From the NCBI RefSeq assembly GCF_947631165.1, contig NZ_CANRKH010000021.1:1-49374 (forward strand): a DNA stretch of 49,374 bases, read 5' to 3'. Made by a program: the position numbers and the translations under genes. Numbering within the stretch: position 1 is the stretch's first letter; every line of letters starts with the position of its first letter. Positions 6,555 to 14,533 of the stretch are shown here, piece after piece. The notes under the pieces were generated by a model. It ran no database searches and was not told the origin of the DNA. It saw only the letters and a list, made by a program, of their open reading frames with translations. The DNA comes from an uncultured Dysosmobacter sp. (GTDB lineage Bacteria; Bacillota; Clostridia; Oscillospirales; Oscillospiraceae).

Positions 6555-8515
6555 CAATCCACATCCTTATACCGCAGCTTATAATAGCTCCATTTCCGCC
6601 ACTGGGACAGGCTGTCCCGCAGGGCCTGTCCGGCCTTGCTGCCGTCCCCGTCCAGGTCCGTCTGGAAGAGAAGGGTGTCCCCGGAGAGCAGATAGGCGTC
6701 CTTCTGCACCACAGGGGCCATCCGCCGCAGTTCATTCAGAAAGTCGAACCAGGGACTCTCCCCAGCCCGGCCCGTCAGCTCCAGCACCGCCGCCCCCAGA
6801 AAGGCGGCGGAGATCTCAGCGCCTTGAGGCAGCTCCAGGGCTTCCACGGCGTTTTCCCAATCCAGTTCTTCCGCCGCCGCGTCGTTGGCCCAGATCACAT
6901 AGGGGGTCTCGTAGGAGGTCATGGCATCCCAGACCACGCCGTCCGCCGTCATCCCCAACTCCCGGTAGCCCAGCTGGTTATCCCCCAGGTAGGGCAGGTG
7001 GTCGCCGAAATACACCAGCACCACCGGTTCCCGCCGGGCGGCAAAGTAGTCCCGCAGGCGGCCCAGCATGGCGTCGGCGTCCCGGACGCCCTCCGTGTAG
7101 ACCTTCAGCAGCGTTTCCACCTGCTCCGACACCTGGACTGTCAGCGGCACGTCTGGGAAGCTGTATCCCTCGCCGTATTTGTCCGGCGTGTAGGACATAT
7201 GGTTCTGGATGGTGGTGGTGTAGTTGAACAGAGGCTGGCCCTGGGCCATGGCCTCCTCGAACTTGTCCTCAATGAAGCCCGCCATATAGTCGTCTGTGAC
7301 CCAGCGGCCCTTGCAGTCCAGGTCCTCCATCTCATCGACAAACACCGTCTCCGCCGCGCCGAACCAGCGGTAGACGTTTTCCCGGTTGTAGAACCAGTCG
7401 TCGCCGGGGTGGAAGAAAGAGGTGTGGTAGCCATCGCCGCCGAAAACCCGGAACAGGCTGTCCAGGTTCCGGTTCACGACACGGAAGGAGGACGTGGTGG
7501 CGGCGGACAGGGCGTTGGTCTGCATCCCTGTCAGCACGTCGAACTCCGTGTTGGCGGTGCCGCCGGCAAAGCCGGGGACCACGACGCTGCCGGAAATGGC
7601 GCGCGGGTCGTTTTGCAGGGCATGGAGGTTGGGCAGGGGGTCGTTGGATGTGTCAAAGGCGAAGGCGTCGCTGTCCGTGATGTCGGAAAAAGCCTCGTTC
7701 ATCACCATAATGACATTGACGTTCCTTCCCAGCCCAGACTGCTCTCCAGTCTCCCAGGTTTCCGCCTCCGCTTTGCTGAATCCCTCCGGCCTGTCGATAG
7801 GCCAGACGGTGAACTGGCGGCAGAAACAGTAGGGGAAGCCCAGCTCGTTGAACACGCCGGGGATATAGTAGGCGTTGGACACCCGGAAGGAGCTGTACAG
7901 ATCGTTGGAGGCGTACACGGTGAAGATCAGCGCCGCCAGAACGCCGATGCTGGCGGCGCAGCCCAGCAGGCGGCCGAGCCAGCTCCGCAGACGGCTGGAT
8001 GACACAGTCGCACCAAAGGCCCCTGGCTTCCGCCGGGCCCTGAGAGCGGCAAGGGAAAGGGGCTTACAGCCAATGAAAACGCCCAGGACCACCAGCGCCA
8101 GGGAGGCCAGCGCCACCGCGGCGATGATCTTAACGGGGAGGTGGATGTCGTAGGTCCCCATGGCGCTGCCCACTTCCTTCAGCAGGGCAAAATCCCGGGG
8201 GAACACCGGCTCGTCCCGCACCTCGATCTTGACCCGGTTGGCGATGGACAGGCCGCACACAGCGAAATTCACCAGGGCCGCGCCGAAAAATACATTGCGG
8301 AACAGACAGGCAAAGGCCAGCAGCAGCAGTCCCGCGGGCAGAGCGTTCAGCACGATCAGCAGGGGCTGGGCCTTGAAGCCGGCCAGCACGCTCCGCAGGG
8401 CGTTGGGCTGGCACCACAGCGCCAGCAGCGTGATGCATCCGGCCAGCAGCACCGCCGCCAGCAGGGCCAGGGGCAGGGAGAGGCGGTATTTGGGGAACCG
8501 TTCACGAAGCTTCAC
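6554..8515 (-). CDS. LTA synthase family sulfatase-fold membrane enzyme
   Basis: A 653-residue protein with about five N-terminal membrane segments (residues 12-200) and a large extracellular sulfatase-fold domain (about 262-560). Members transfer glycerol-phosphate from phosphatidylglycerol to a growing polymer (LtaS) or modify related substrates. The metal and catalytic residues are recognisable: Glu274 in VMNEAFSD, the likely nucleophile Thr320 in FAGGTANTEFD, GYHTSFFHPGDDWFYNR and the FGDHLPYLG metal motif. The tail after about 560 (ending WSYYKLRYKDVD) is typical of clostridial LtaS-like proteins. It is GTG-started with AAAGGA upstream. True lipoteichoic acid synthesis is not proven; other clostridial members act on different glycerol-phosphate acceptors. 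Confidence 0.88.
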   Translation of the reverse strand: MKLRERFPKYRLSLPLALLAAVLLAGCITLLALWCQPNALRSVLAGFKAQPLLIVLNALPAGLLLLAFACLFRNVFFGAALVNFAVCGLSIANRVKIEVRDEPVFPRDFALLKEVGSAMGTYDIHLPVKIIAAVALASLALVVLGVFIGCKPLSLAALRARRKPGAFGATVSSSRLRSWLGRLLGCAASIGVLAALIFTVYASNDLYSSFRVSNAYYIPGVFNELGFPYCFCRQFTVWPIDRPEGFSKAEAETWETGEQSGLGRNVNVIMVMNEAFSDITDSDAFAFDTSNDPLPNLHALQNDPRAISGSVVVPGFAGGTANTEFDVLTGMQTNALSAATTSSFRVVNRNLDSLFRVFGGDGYHTSFFHPGDDWFYNRENVYRWFGAAETVFVDEMEDLDCKGRWVTDDYMAGFIEDKFEEAMAQGQPLFNYTTTIQNHMSYTPDKYGEGYSFPDVPLTVQVSEQVETLLKVYTEGVRDADAMLGRLRDYFAARREPVVLVYFGDHLPYLGDNQLGYRELGMTADGVVWDAMTSYETPYVIWANDAAAEELDWENAVEALELPQGAEISAAFLGAAVLELTGRAGESPWFDFLNELRRMAPVVQKDAYLLSGDTLLFQTDLDGDGSKAGQALRDSLSQWRKWSYYKLRYKDVD

Positions 8516-8555
8516 AGAGATAGTCCTTTCACAGTCGGTTTACAGGAATATCTCT

Positions 8556-8583
8556 ATTATATGGATTTTCTGCCAAAAAGCAA
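8556..8583 (-). promoter_or_regulatory. Sigma-A promoter of the LTA-synthase-like gene
   Basis: On the minus strand TTGCTT (8583-8578) and a perfect TATAAT (8561-8556) are 16 bases apart, about 40 bases upstream of the GTG start. Confidence 0.75.
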
Positions 8584-8637
8584 GCCGCTCTACGGCCCAT
8601 AGAGTGCATTTTTCCCCGCAGTGTGGTATCATCAGAT

Positions 8638-8800
8638 CACTCGAAAAAAGGGAAAGACGCTTTTTAAGTGCTGCAGCGCATGTGCGCTGCAGCCGGCTGC
8701 GGGCTGCGGCCTTGCTTTGGATCTCGCAGGCAGTCACCGTACGCTTTTGCATGCGGCGGGCGCAGTCCGCTTGAAAGATCGTCTGCGATTTTTCAAGTTC
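8638..8800 (+). repeat. R1 multi-hairpin element, copy A
   Basis: A row of hairpins fills the gap between divergent genes. Clear stems are 8638-8648/8661-8670, a perfect 10-bp stem 8671-8680/8683-8692, GGCTGC/GCGGCC at about 8695-8711, then the linker TTTGGATCTC near 8716, two weaker stems, and 8770-8781/8785-8797. It aligns along its length with copy B at 46848-47011; stem bases differ but pair. Both copies continue with TTTTTCAAGTTCATTG. Short antisense ORFs through it are not believed to be genes. Confidence 0.8.
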
Positions 8801-8801
8801 A

Positions 8802-8815
8802 TTGTCCACTGAGGG
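8802..8815 (+). repeat. Solitary R3 end motif (TTGTCCACTGAGGG)
   Basis: The same sequence ends the R3 element at 39116-39130 and recurs at about 26790-26803 and 41274-41286. Here it ends five bases before the ribosome site of the XRE gene. Confidence 0.5.
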
Positions 8816-8835
8816 TATGTAAAGGAGATGATCTT

Positions 8836-9711
8836 TTGGACGTGAGAGCTATCGGGCAGCTCATCGCCGCCCGCCGGAAGGCCCTGGGCCTCAGCCAGGC
8901 GGAGCTGGCGGAGCGGCTCCATGTGACGGACAAAGCCGTCAGCCGCTGGGAGACGGGCCGGGGCATGCCCGCCGTGGACAGCCTGGAGCAGCTGGCGGAG
9001 GCGCTGGGACTGTCCGTCAGCGAGCTTTTGAGCGGCCGGGTGCTGACGGCGGAGGAGCTGCCCAAGAAGGCGGGGGAACAGATCGTGGAGAGCCTGCGCC
9101 GGGAGTGGAGAATGGCTTGGAGGGGCGTTCTGGCGGCGGCGCTGGCGATAGCCCTGGCCTGCGGCGTGTATTTTGGATATTTTTATTTCCGCTCTGTGCC
9201 GGAGGAGGATCTTGTGGGACTGGAGCAGCTGGCGGCGGACTATTTGGGAAAACCCCGGAGGGGCTTCACGGTGGATTTCCAGTATGAGGATCTGCGGATC
9301 GTGGAGACAGAGCGGAGGGGGGATTATCTCGCGGCCCTCTGCACCGACGGCGCCGGACACTGGGCTATGTGCGTCTATGACCGGGAGGAGCTGTTCCCGG
9401 ACCGCTGGCGGTCCGGCGGAGGAAAGCCGCAGCTGAGCGCCGGAAAGCTGGGCAGCTGGAATTTCGGCGATCCCCAGGAGGCGGTCATCATCTTCTGCGG
9501 CGGGGACCTGCCGGCGGAGGCGGCGTACTATACCTTCCAGAACAGCGGCGTCACCTATACCTGCCCCATTGAGGAGGGGAGGGTACTGGATGTGTTTTTG
9601 CTGCCGGACACAGCGGATATCAGCTCTTATCCGGAGCACCTGCTGGATGAAAACGGAGATGTTCTGCCTATGGAGCGCTTCAGCGAAAGCGCCGCGGTCC
9701 CGGCGGACTGA
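8836..9711 (+). CDS. XRE-family regulator with one membrane span and an extracellular domain
   Basis: A 291-residue protein. Residues about 5-63 are an XRE HTH (IGQLIAARRKALGLSQAELAERL, then VTDKAVSRWETGRGMP), followed by a linker, one membrane segment (about 98-118, VLAAALAIALACGVYFGYFYF) and a roughly 170-residue extracytoplasmic domain not recognised by eye. Such proteins link an outside signal to DNA binding, but no sensor ligand is visible. The start is TTG at 8836: AAAGGAG lies eight bases before it and the HTH begins at once. Longer in-frame starts run back through the R1 repeat and are rejected. A strong terminator follows. Confidence 0.8.
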   Translation: MDVRAIGQLIAARRKALGLSQAELAERLHVTDKAVSRWETGRGMPAVDSLEQLAEALGLSVSELLSGRVLTAEELPKKAGEQIVESLRREWRMAWRGVLAAALAIALACGVYFGYFYFRSVPEEDLVGLEQLAADYLGKPRRGFTVDFQYEDLRIVETERRGDYLAALCTDGAGHWAMCVYDREELFPDRWRSGGGKPQLSAGKLGSWNFGDPQEAVIIFCGGDLPAEAAYYTFQNSGVTYTCPIEEGRVLDVFLLPDTADISSYPEHLLDENGDVLPMERFSESAAVPAD

Positions 9712-9761
9712 CAAAGAACCCGGCGGGCGTGGCCCCCGTGGATCGGCCCCACGCGTCAAAA

Positions 9762-9795
9762 ACTCCCCTCCGTTCGACAACGGAGGGGAGTTTTT
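9762..9795. terminator. Bidirectional terminator
   Basis: An 11-bp perfect stem (9762-9772 with 9781-9791) with A5 on the left and T5 on the right separates the converging XRE and CobW-type genes. Confidence 0.92.
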
Positions 9796-9836
9796 CGATA
9801 AAATTCTACAAAAAGTATTAGTCAAGTGGCCTGCTG

Positions 9837-10769
9837 TCAGAAGGTGACGACCTCCTGGGCGGGCTTTTCACAGGGACCGATGGAGATGACGTGCATCACC
9901 GGGCCCTTGCCCTTGTAGGCCTTGTGGTTCTCCACAGCCATCCGGGCGGTGACCTCGATCCAGTCCCGGTTGTTATACTGGTTCAGCCCCACGCCCTTGG
10001 CGATAAGGCCCAGGAACTGCACGTCGTTCTCACAGCATACCATGGCGAAGCGGCCGGGGCAGTGGATGCCGGGGTACTTTTTGGAGTGGCACATGATGAG
10101 CTTCATGTGGACCATTTTCCCGGCGTACCGCTCCGGATGGTCCATCACGTCCACATACCACACGCCGAAATCGTCGTCGGGGATGTCGATGATCTCCTGG
10201 CTCAGGTCGAAGGGGCAGGTGTCGCCGTTGTTGTAGTCCTCGCTGGAGCCGTCGGTCATCTCCAGATAGATGTCCGCCCGGCGGTTCACCATCCGCAGGT
10301 TCCGCTTCCGCAGGGCGTCCCGCAGCTCCGGCGTGCAGCGGTTGAACACCAGCATGTCCGCGTTGGTGATCTTCTCCATCATCATCTGGCCCATGTTCTT
10401 GGCGTAGACCTCAAAGGTGTCTGCCTTGACGAAGGTCATGATCTGGTAAAGGACCCAGTTGGCGGGCAGCACCTCTCTGTAAAGGCGCTCCATCTGCCAC
10501 ATGCCGTTATACTCGATGAGGACCTGCTTGGGCCGGTACTGCTTCTCCCACTCCTTGAGCTGGGAGCACTTCAAGTCCTCCTCGTCCTCCACGGTGACCA
10601 CGGTCACATTGTCCAGAGCGTTTTTCTCGTATTCCAGCTCGCCCTCCTCACAGCAGATGAGCAGGGTCCTGTCCTGCCGGGCAAAGCCGTCCTCCAGGAT
10701 GCCATTGATGAAATCGGTCTTGCCGGAATCCAGAAATCCGGCGATCAGATATACAGGAATATCAGCCAT
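9837..10769 (-). CDS. CobW-type GTPase with C-terminal TIGR03943/DUF1980-like domain
   Basis: A 310-residue protein. The N-terminal half is a G3E-family GTPase domain of the CobW/YjiA type: IAGFLDSGKTDF is a Walker A motif with Asp-Ser in place of the usual Gly-Ala, and LIEYNGMW follows as a Walker B-like strand. The CxCC metal motif of true metallochaperones is missing; instead LLICCEEGE lies on the second strand. The C-terminal part (about 215-305: KMVHMKLIMC, RFAMVCCENDVQFLGLIA, WIEVTARM) resembles the domain found in TIGR03943 proteins that accompany CobW GTPases and permeases. The preferred start is ATG 10769. It follows the His-rich CobW gene by 25 bases, so the two form an operon, probably for metal handling. 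Confidence 0.8.
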   Translation of the reverse strand: MADIPVYLIAGFLDSGKTDFINGILEDGFARQDRTLLICCEEGELEYEKNALDNVTVVTVEDEEDLKCSQLKEWEKQYRPKQVLIEYNGMWQMERLYREVLPANWVLYQIMTFVKADTFEVYAKNMGQMMMEKITNADMLVFNRCTPELRDALRKRNLRMVNRRADIYLEMTDGSSEDYNNGDTCPFDLSQEIIDIPDDDFGVWYVDVMDHPERYAGKMVHMKLIMCHSKKYPGIHCPGRFAMVCCENDVQFLGLIAKGVGLNQYNNRDWIEVTARMAVENHKAYKGKGPVMHVISIGPCEKPAQEVVTF

Positions 10770-10794
10770 TGTAAAGTCCGTTTCCTTTCCAGGC

Positions 10795-11964
10795 TCAGAG
10801 ACCAAACAGCTCCGCCAGCTTTTCTTCCTTCAGCTCCGCGCCGATGACGCACAGGCGGCCGGTGTAGTCGGGATGGCCCGCCCGGACCTCCTGCTCTTCA
10901 GGCACGTAGTCGAATTCGATCCATGCGCTGCCCTCGCCGTTGACGATGCCCTTGGCCCGCAGGATCTTGCCGTACTCGCCGGAGTCCAGCACCGTCAGGA
11001 TACGGCTGATCTCCGCCTGAGAAAAGACCTTGGGGGTCTCCTTGCCCCAGGAGGTGAACACCTCGTCGGCGTGATGGTGGTGATGGTGGCAGGAGCAGTT
11101 GGGATCGTCGCACTCATGGTCATGCTCGTGCTCATGGTGATGTTCATGCTCGTGCTCGTGATCGTGATGGTGCGCATCCTCGTCATGCTCATGATGGTGC
11201 TCATGGGCCTCTTCCTCATGGCCGTGATGGTGATGCTCGTGCTCCTCATCATCCTCGTGGTCATGATGGTGATGCTCGTGGTCATGGTCATGATGATGGT
11301 GGGCGTGCTCCGCCTCCTCGGCCTCATGCTCCGCCCGCATCTTCGCCAGCAGCTCGTCCGCAAGGGACACCTTTTCGATGGCGGAGAGGATCACCTTGCC
11401 GTCCAGCTGGTCCCAGGGGGTGGTCAGAATGGCGGCGTCGGGGTTCTTCTCCCGCAGCAGGGCCACGGCGGCCTCCAGCTTCTCCTGGCTCAGCTTCTGG
11501 GTCCGGGAGAGGATGATGGTGCCGGCGGATTCGATCTGGTTGTTGTAGAACTCGCCGAAGTTCTTCATATAGACCTTCACCTTGGTGGCGTCGGCCACGG
11601 TGACGAAGCTGTTGAGCTGCATGCTGCTGGTCTCGGCGGCGGTGTTCTCCACTGCTACGATCACGTCGCTGAGCTTGCCCACGCCGGACGGCTCGATGAG
11701 GATGCGGTCCGGCTGGAACTGGGCCTGCACATCCTTCAGGGCCTGGTTGAAGTCGCCCACCAGGGAGCAGCAGATGCACCCGGCGGACATCTCGCTGATC
11801 TCCACGCCGGACTCCTTCAAAAAGCCGCCGTCGATGCTGATCTCGCCGAACTCATTTTCGATGAGCACCAGCTTCTCACCGGGGAAGGCCTCCGCCAGCA
11901 GCTTTTTGATGAGGGTCGTCTTGCCCGCGCCCAAAAAGCCGGAAACGATGTCGATCTTTGTCAT
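10795..11964 (-). CDS. CobW/COG0523 GTPase with a long His-rich insert
   Basis: A 389-residue G3E-family GTPase. Walker A is GFLGAGKTT (residues 9-17); IENEFGEISID and the metal-binding CICC at 63-66 are both intact, placing it among putative metal chaperones (zinc or nickel). The C-terminal CobW_C domain (about 300-385, ending GRLCVIGAELKEEKLAELFGL) is complete. Between them lies an unusually long insert (about 213-298) made almost wholly of His, Glu and Asp, and including CDDPNCSC. Such inserts bind or store divalent metal. The start at 11964 is chosen for AAAGGAC upstream; it has its own promoter. No Zur box was recognised, so whether it is a low-zinc gene is open. Confidence 0.9.
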   Translation of the reverse strand: MTKIDIVSGFLGAGKTTLIKKLLAEAFPGEKLVLIENEFGEISIDGGFLKESGVEISEMSAGCICCSLVGDFNQALKDVQAQFQPDRILIEPSGVGKLSDVIVAVENTAAETSSMQLNSFVTVADATKVKVYMKNFGEFYNNQIESAGTIILSRTQKLSQEKLEAAVALLREKNPDAAILTTPWDQLDGKVILSAIEKVSLADELLAKMRAEHEAEEAEHAHHHHDHDHEHHHHDHEDDEEHEHHHHGHEEEAHEHHHEHDEDAHHHDHEHEHEHHHEHEHDHECDDPNCSCHHHHHHADEVFTSWGKETPKVFSQAEISRILTVLDSGEYGKILRAKGIVNGEGSAWIEFDYVPEEQEVRAGHPDYTGRLCVIGAELKEEKLAELFGL

Positions 11965-11998
11965 GCTATCAAGTCCTTTATCAAAAAATTTCAAAAAT

Positions 11999-12026
11999 AT
12001 CATACCATTAAAAAAAGAAAATGCAA
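11999..12026 (-). promoter_or_regulatory. Sigma-A promoter of the CobW pair
   Basis: On the minus strand TTGCAT (12026-12021) and TATGAT (12004-11999) with a 16-base spacer in a very AT-rich stretch directly upstream of the CobW start. Confidence 0.7.
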
Positions 12027-12083
12027 CATTTTTTCAAAATTTCACAAAAAGCAGGCTGTTTGCCAAAAGCCGCCGTGAGCAGG

Positions 12084-12842
12084 TCAAGGGTCCGGCCGGC
12101 CGCGCAGCTCCTGTGCCACGCGGCAAAGCACATCCGGATGATTGGATATGATCCCGTCCACGCCCAACCGGATCATTTCCCGCATATCGGTCTCTTCGTT
12201 GACGGTCCAGGTATGGACGCCCATGCCCCGCCGGCGAAAGACCGGCAGAAGCTCCGGCTGATTTTGAAGCAGCAGATACCGCGGATGGATATTGTCCGCA
12301 TTGGATTCCTCCAAATAATGGTCCATATTCAGCATAGGCTTATCATACAGCAGTCCGGTTTTCATCTCCGGACAGAGCCGCTTGAATTCCTGCATGGACA
12401 GATGGTTGAAGGAAGAGACGAACACCTGATCCTGCATGCGGCGTGAGCATACAGCGTCGATGACCCGCTGTTCCAAGCCCGCATAAAAAATCTCGTAATT
12501 TTTCAGTTCAAGATCCAACAGCATGTGCGTCTCCCTGCAAAAATCCAGGAGCTGCTCCAGCGTCCAAATATGCTGCCCGGCAAATTCCGGAGCTTTCCAG
12601 GCGCCGATATCCAGCCGCATCAGATCCTCATAGGTGTGATCTTTGATGTATCCTTTTCCGTTGGAGGCGCGGTCTACTTTCGCGTCATGGAACACGACCA
12701 GAGTGCCGTCTTTTGCAATGTGGACATCGCTTTCGAAGCCATCGACACGGGTTTGTTCGACCGCCATTTGAAACGCCAGGGGGCTGTTTTCCGGGTATTT
12801 TCCAGAAAATCCGCGGTGCGCAAGCAATAAAGGCCTCTTCAT
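12084..12842 (-). CDS. Glycerophosphodiester phosphodiesterase
   Basis: A 252-residue GDPD-family TIM-barrel enzyme that hydrolyses glycerophosphodiesters to glycerol-3-phosphate and an alcohol. The family signatures are present in order: LLLAHRGFSGKYPENS (catalytic His and the ENS loop), FESDVHIAKDGTLVVFHDAKVDR, LDLELKN and GVHTWTVNEETDM with GVDGIISNHPD at the end. No signal peptide, so it is cytoplasmic. The start at 12842 has GAGGAG nine bases upstream; the longer frame to 12923 lacks a ribosome site. It is separated from the symporter gene by a strong palindromic terminator, so it is probably its own unit. It could recycle headgroups of phospholipids or teichoic-acid precursors. Confidence 0.92.
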   Translation of the reverse strand: MKRPLLLAHRGFSGKYPENSPLAFQMAVEQTRVDGFESDVHIAKDGTLVVFHDAKVDRASNGKGYIKDHTYEDLMRLDIGAWKAPEFAGQHIWTLEQLLDFCRETHMLLDLELKNYEIFYAGLEQRVIDAVCSRRMQDQVFVSSFNHLSMQEFKRLCPEMKTGLLYDKPMLNMDHYLEESNADNIHPRYLLLQNQPELLPVFRRRGMGVHTWTVNEETDMREMIRLGVDGIISNHPDVLCRVAQELRGRPDP

Positions 12843-12914
12843 GCAACAGATCTCCTCTCCAAAACAAGTCTGCCCGTCCATGGTGCAGTAATTGTTCAGT
12901 AAAGATACACTGAT

Positions 12915-12949
12915 AAAAAGCACATGACAGGGAATTCCCCATCATGTGC
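12915..12949 (-). terminator. Terminator of the AGCS symporter
   Basis: An almost perfect 30-base palindrome (GCACATGA at 12920-12927 with TCATGTGC at 12942-12949 around GGGAATTCCC) has A5 on its left, giving T5 on the minus strand. A second small hairpin (GCTATC 12981-12986 with GATAGC 12995-13000) lies between it and the symporter stop. Confidence 0.75.
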
Positions 12950-13023
12950 ATCCCTTTTCCTCAACACCACATGAGTATACGCTATCTTTTTATAGATAGC
13001 AAGTATCATTTCCCCGCAAAAAT

Positions 13024-14367
13024 TTACGGCTTCCGGGGAATGCGGTATGCCCGGATCTCCCGGCAGGCGGTGCCGGAGAGGGCCAGCAGGCACACCAGGT
13101 TGGGAATGCACATCAGCGCGTTGCAGATGTCGGAGAAGCGGTATACCGCCTCCAGCTCCATGCCGCCGCCCCACAGCGCCGCCAAAATGTATGCCAGCCG
13201 GTAGGCCGGCCTCCACCGGCCTTGGGAAAGATAGGCGAAGGCTGTCTCCCCCTGGTATTCCCACCCCAAAATGGTGGAAAAGGCGAACAGCACGATGGAC
13301 ACGGCGATGCACTTGGCCCCCAGGTCCCCCAGCACCGTCCGAAAGGCCAGAATGGTCAGCGCCCCGCCGTCCACCGCCTCACCGGAGGCGTCCGTCGTTC
13401 CCAGGACCCCGGAGCAGCAGATGGCAAGGCCGGTGACCGTGCAGATGACGATGGTGTCGAAAAAAGCCCCGGTCATGCTGATGAAGCCCTGCCGTGCCGG
13501 ATCGTCTGTCTCGGCGGCAGCGGCGGCGATCCCGGCGGAGCCGAGGCCCGCCTCATTGGAAAACACCCCCCGGGCCACGCCCCACCGGACGGCGGCCCAC
13601 AGCCCGGCCATCCCTCCCGCCGCCGCCCGGGGGGAAAAGGCGGAGCGAAGGATGAGAACCAGCCCGGCGGGGAGGTTTCCCAGGTTCCCCAGGATCACCG
13701 CCAGCCCTGCCGCCAGATACAGCGCCGCCATCACCGGCACCAGCACGGAGGTGATCTTGGAAATGCTGCGGATGCCGCCCAGGATGCCCGCCAGCGCCAG
13801 CCCCGCCGCCGCCAGCCCCACCGGCCCCACCGGCAGGCCGAAGGTGGATGACAGCGCCTCCGTGACGGCGTTGGCCTGGGTCATGCTGCCGATGCCCAGG
13901 GAGGCTCCCACGGCGAACAGGGCGAACACGCTTCCCAGGACCCCGCCGGCCCGCCGCCCAAAGGCCGTTTCCATCAGATACATGGGGCCGCCCGTCCACT
14001 GGCCCCGCTCATCACGCCGCCGGTACTTCACCGCCAGCATGCTCTCTGCGAAGATGGTGGCCATGCCGAACAGGGCCGAGATCTCCATCCACACCAGCGC
14101 CCCCGGCCCTCCGGCTACCAGCGCCGTAGCCACGCCCACGATATTCCCAGTGCCGATGGTGGCGGCCAGGGCCGTCATCAGGGCGGAGAAGGGGGAGACG
14201 CCGCTTGTCCCAGCTTTGCGGGCCTCCCGTCCCAGGGCGGACCGCAGGGCGAAGCCCAGCCGCCGCCAGGGCAGAAAGCTCATCCGCACCGTCAAAAACA
14301 CGCCGGTCCCCAGCAGCAGCGCCAGGGTCCCGGGTCCCCAAAGAAGCGCATAAATGGTGTTCAGCAT
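13024..14367 (-). CDS. AGCS-family sodium:alanine/glycine symporter
   Basis: A 447-residue membrane protein with about ten to eleven helices. It imports small neutral amino acids with Na+ (or H+). Family marks: an N-terminal LLWGPGTLALLLGTGVFLTV, the ALAATIGTGNIVGVATAL Na+-site segment, GGPMYLMETAFG, ARGVFSNEAGLGSAGIAAAAA and the conserved FAFSTILGWEYQGE. The start at 14367 has GAGGAG ten bases upstream and gives the usual AGCS N-terminus; the extra residues back to 14445 look non-coding. It ends with IRAYRIPRKP, a typical short cytoplasmic tail. It is divergent from the Ntn-type amidase gene, and linked function (release and uptake of amino acids) is possible but not shown. Confidence 0.92.
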   Translation of the reverse strand: MLNTIYALLWGPGTLALLLGTGVFLTVRMSFLPWRRLGFALRSALGREARKAGTSGVSPFSALMTALAATIGTGNIVGVATALVAGGPGALVWMEISALFGMATIFAESMLAVKYRRRDERGQWTGGPMYLMETAFGRRAGGVLGSVFALFAVGASLGIGSMTQANAVTEALSSTFGLPVGPVGLAAAGLALAGILGGIRSISKITSVLVPVMAALYLAAGLAVILGNLGNLPAGLVLILRSAFSPRAAAGGMAGLWAAVRWGVARGVFSNEAGLGSAGIAAAAAETDDPARQGFISMTGAFFDTIVICTVTGLAICCSGVLGTTDASGEAVDGGALTILAFRTVLGDLGAKCIAVSIVLFAFSTILGWEYQGETAFAYLSQGRWRPAYRLAYILAALWGGGMELEAVYRFSDICNALMCIPNLVCLLALSGTACREIRAYRIPRKP

Positions 14368-14452
14368 CAGATTTTCTCTCCTCAAGTCATTCTGAGGAAG
14401 GGTATGCGCGGCTGGGGAAAGACATGCCGGACGCAGAGTGTTCATTTTTCAC

Positions 14453-14481
14453 TTGACAAGAATTTTTTATTCCATTACGCT
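14453..14481 (+). promoter_or_regulatory. Promoter of the Ntn-type amidase gene
   Basis: A perfect TTGACA (14453-14458) is followed after 17 bases by TACGCT (14476-14481), about 50 bases before the start codon. Confidence 0.6.
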
Positions 14482-14533
14482 GGTAAAAGAGTTGCCGGCA
14501 GCTCTCCAAATGACGATAAAGGAGAGCAAATCC

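Noticed and set aside
6290..8002. Long open frame opposite the LTA-synthase-like gene
   Set aside because: It is antisense to a well-recognised protein, rich in Gly, His, Gln and Val with no family similarity, and lacks a ribosome site. Such frames are common in GC-rich DNA.
8638..8800. R1 as an integron attC site or insertion-sequence end
   Set aside because: Folded-DNA recognition is an attractive idea, but no integrase, TnpA-type transposase, or RYYYAAC/GTTRRRY core was seen in the window.
8668..8835. N-terminal extension of the XRE membrane regulator
   Set aside because: It runs through R1 copy A; the TTG at 8836 has a proper ribosome site and begins directly at the HTH domain.
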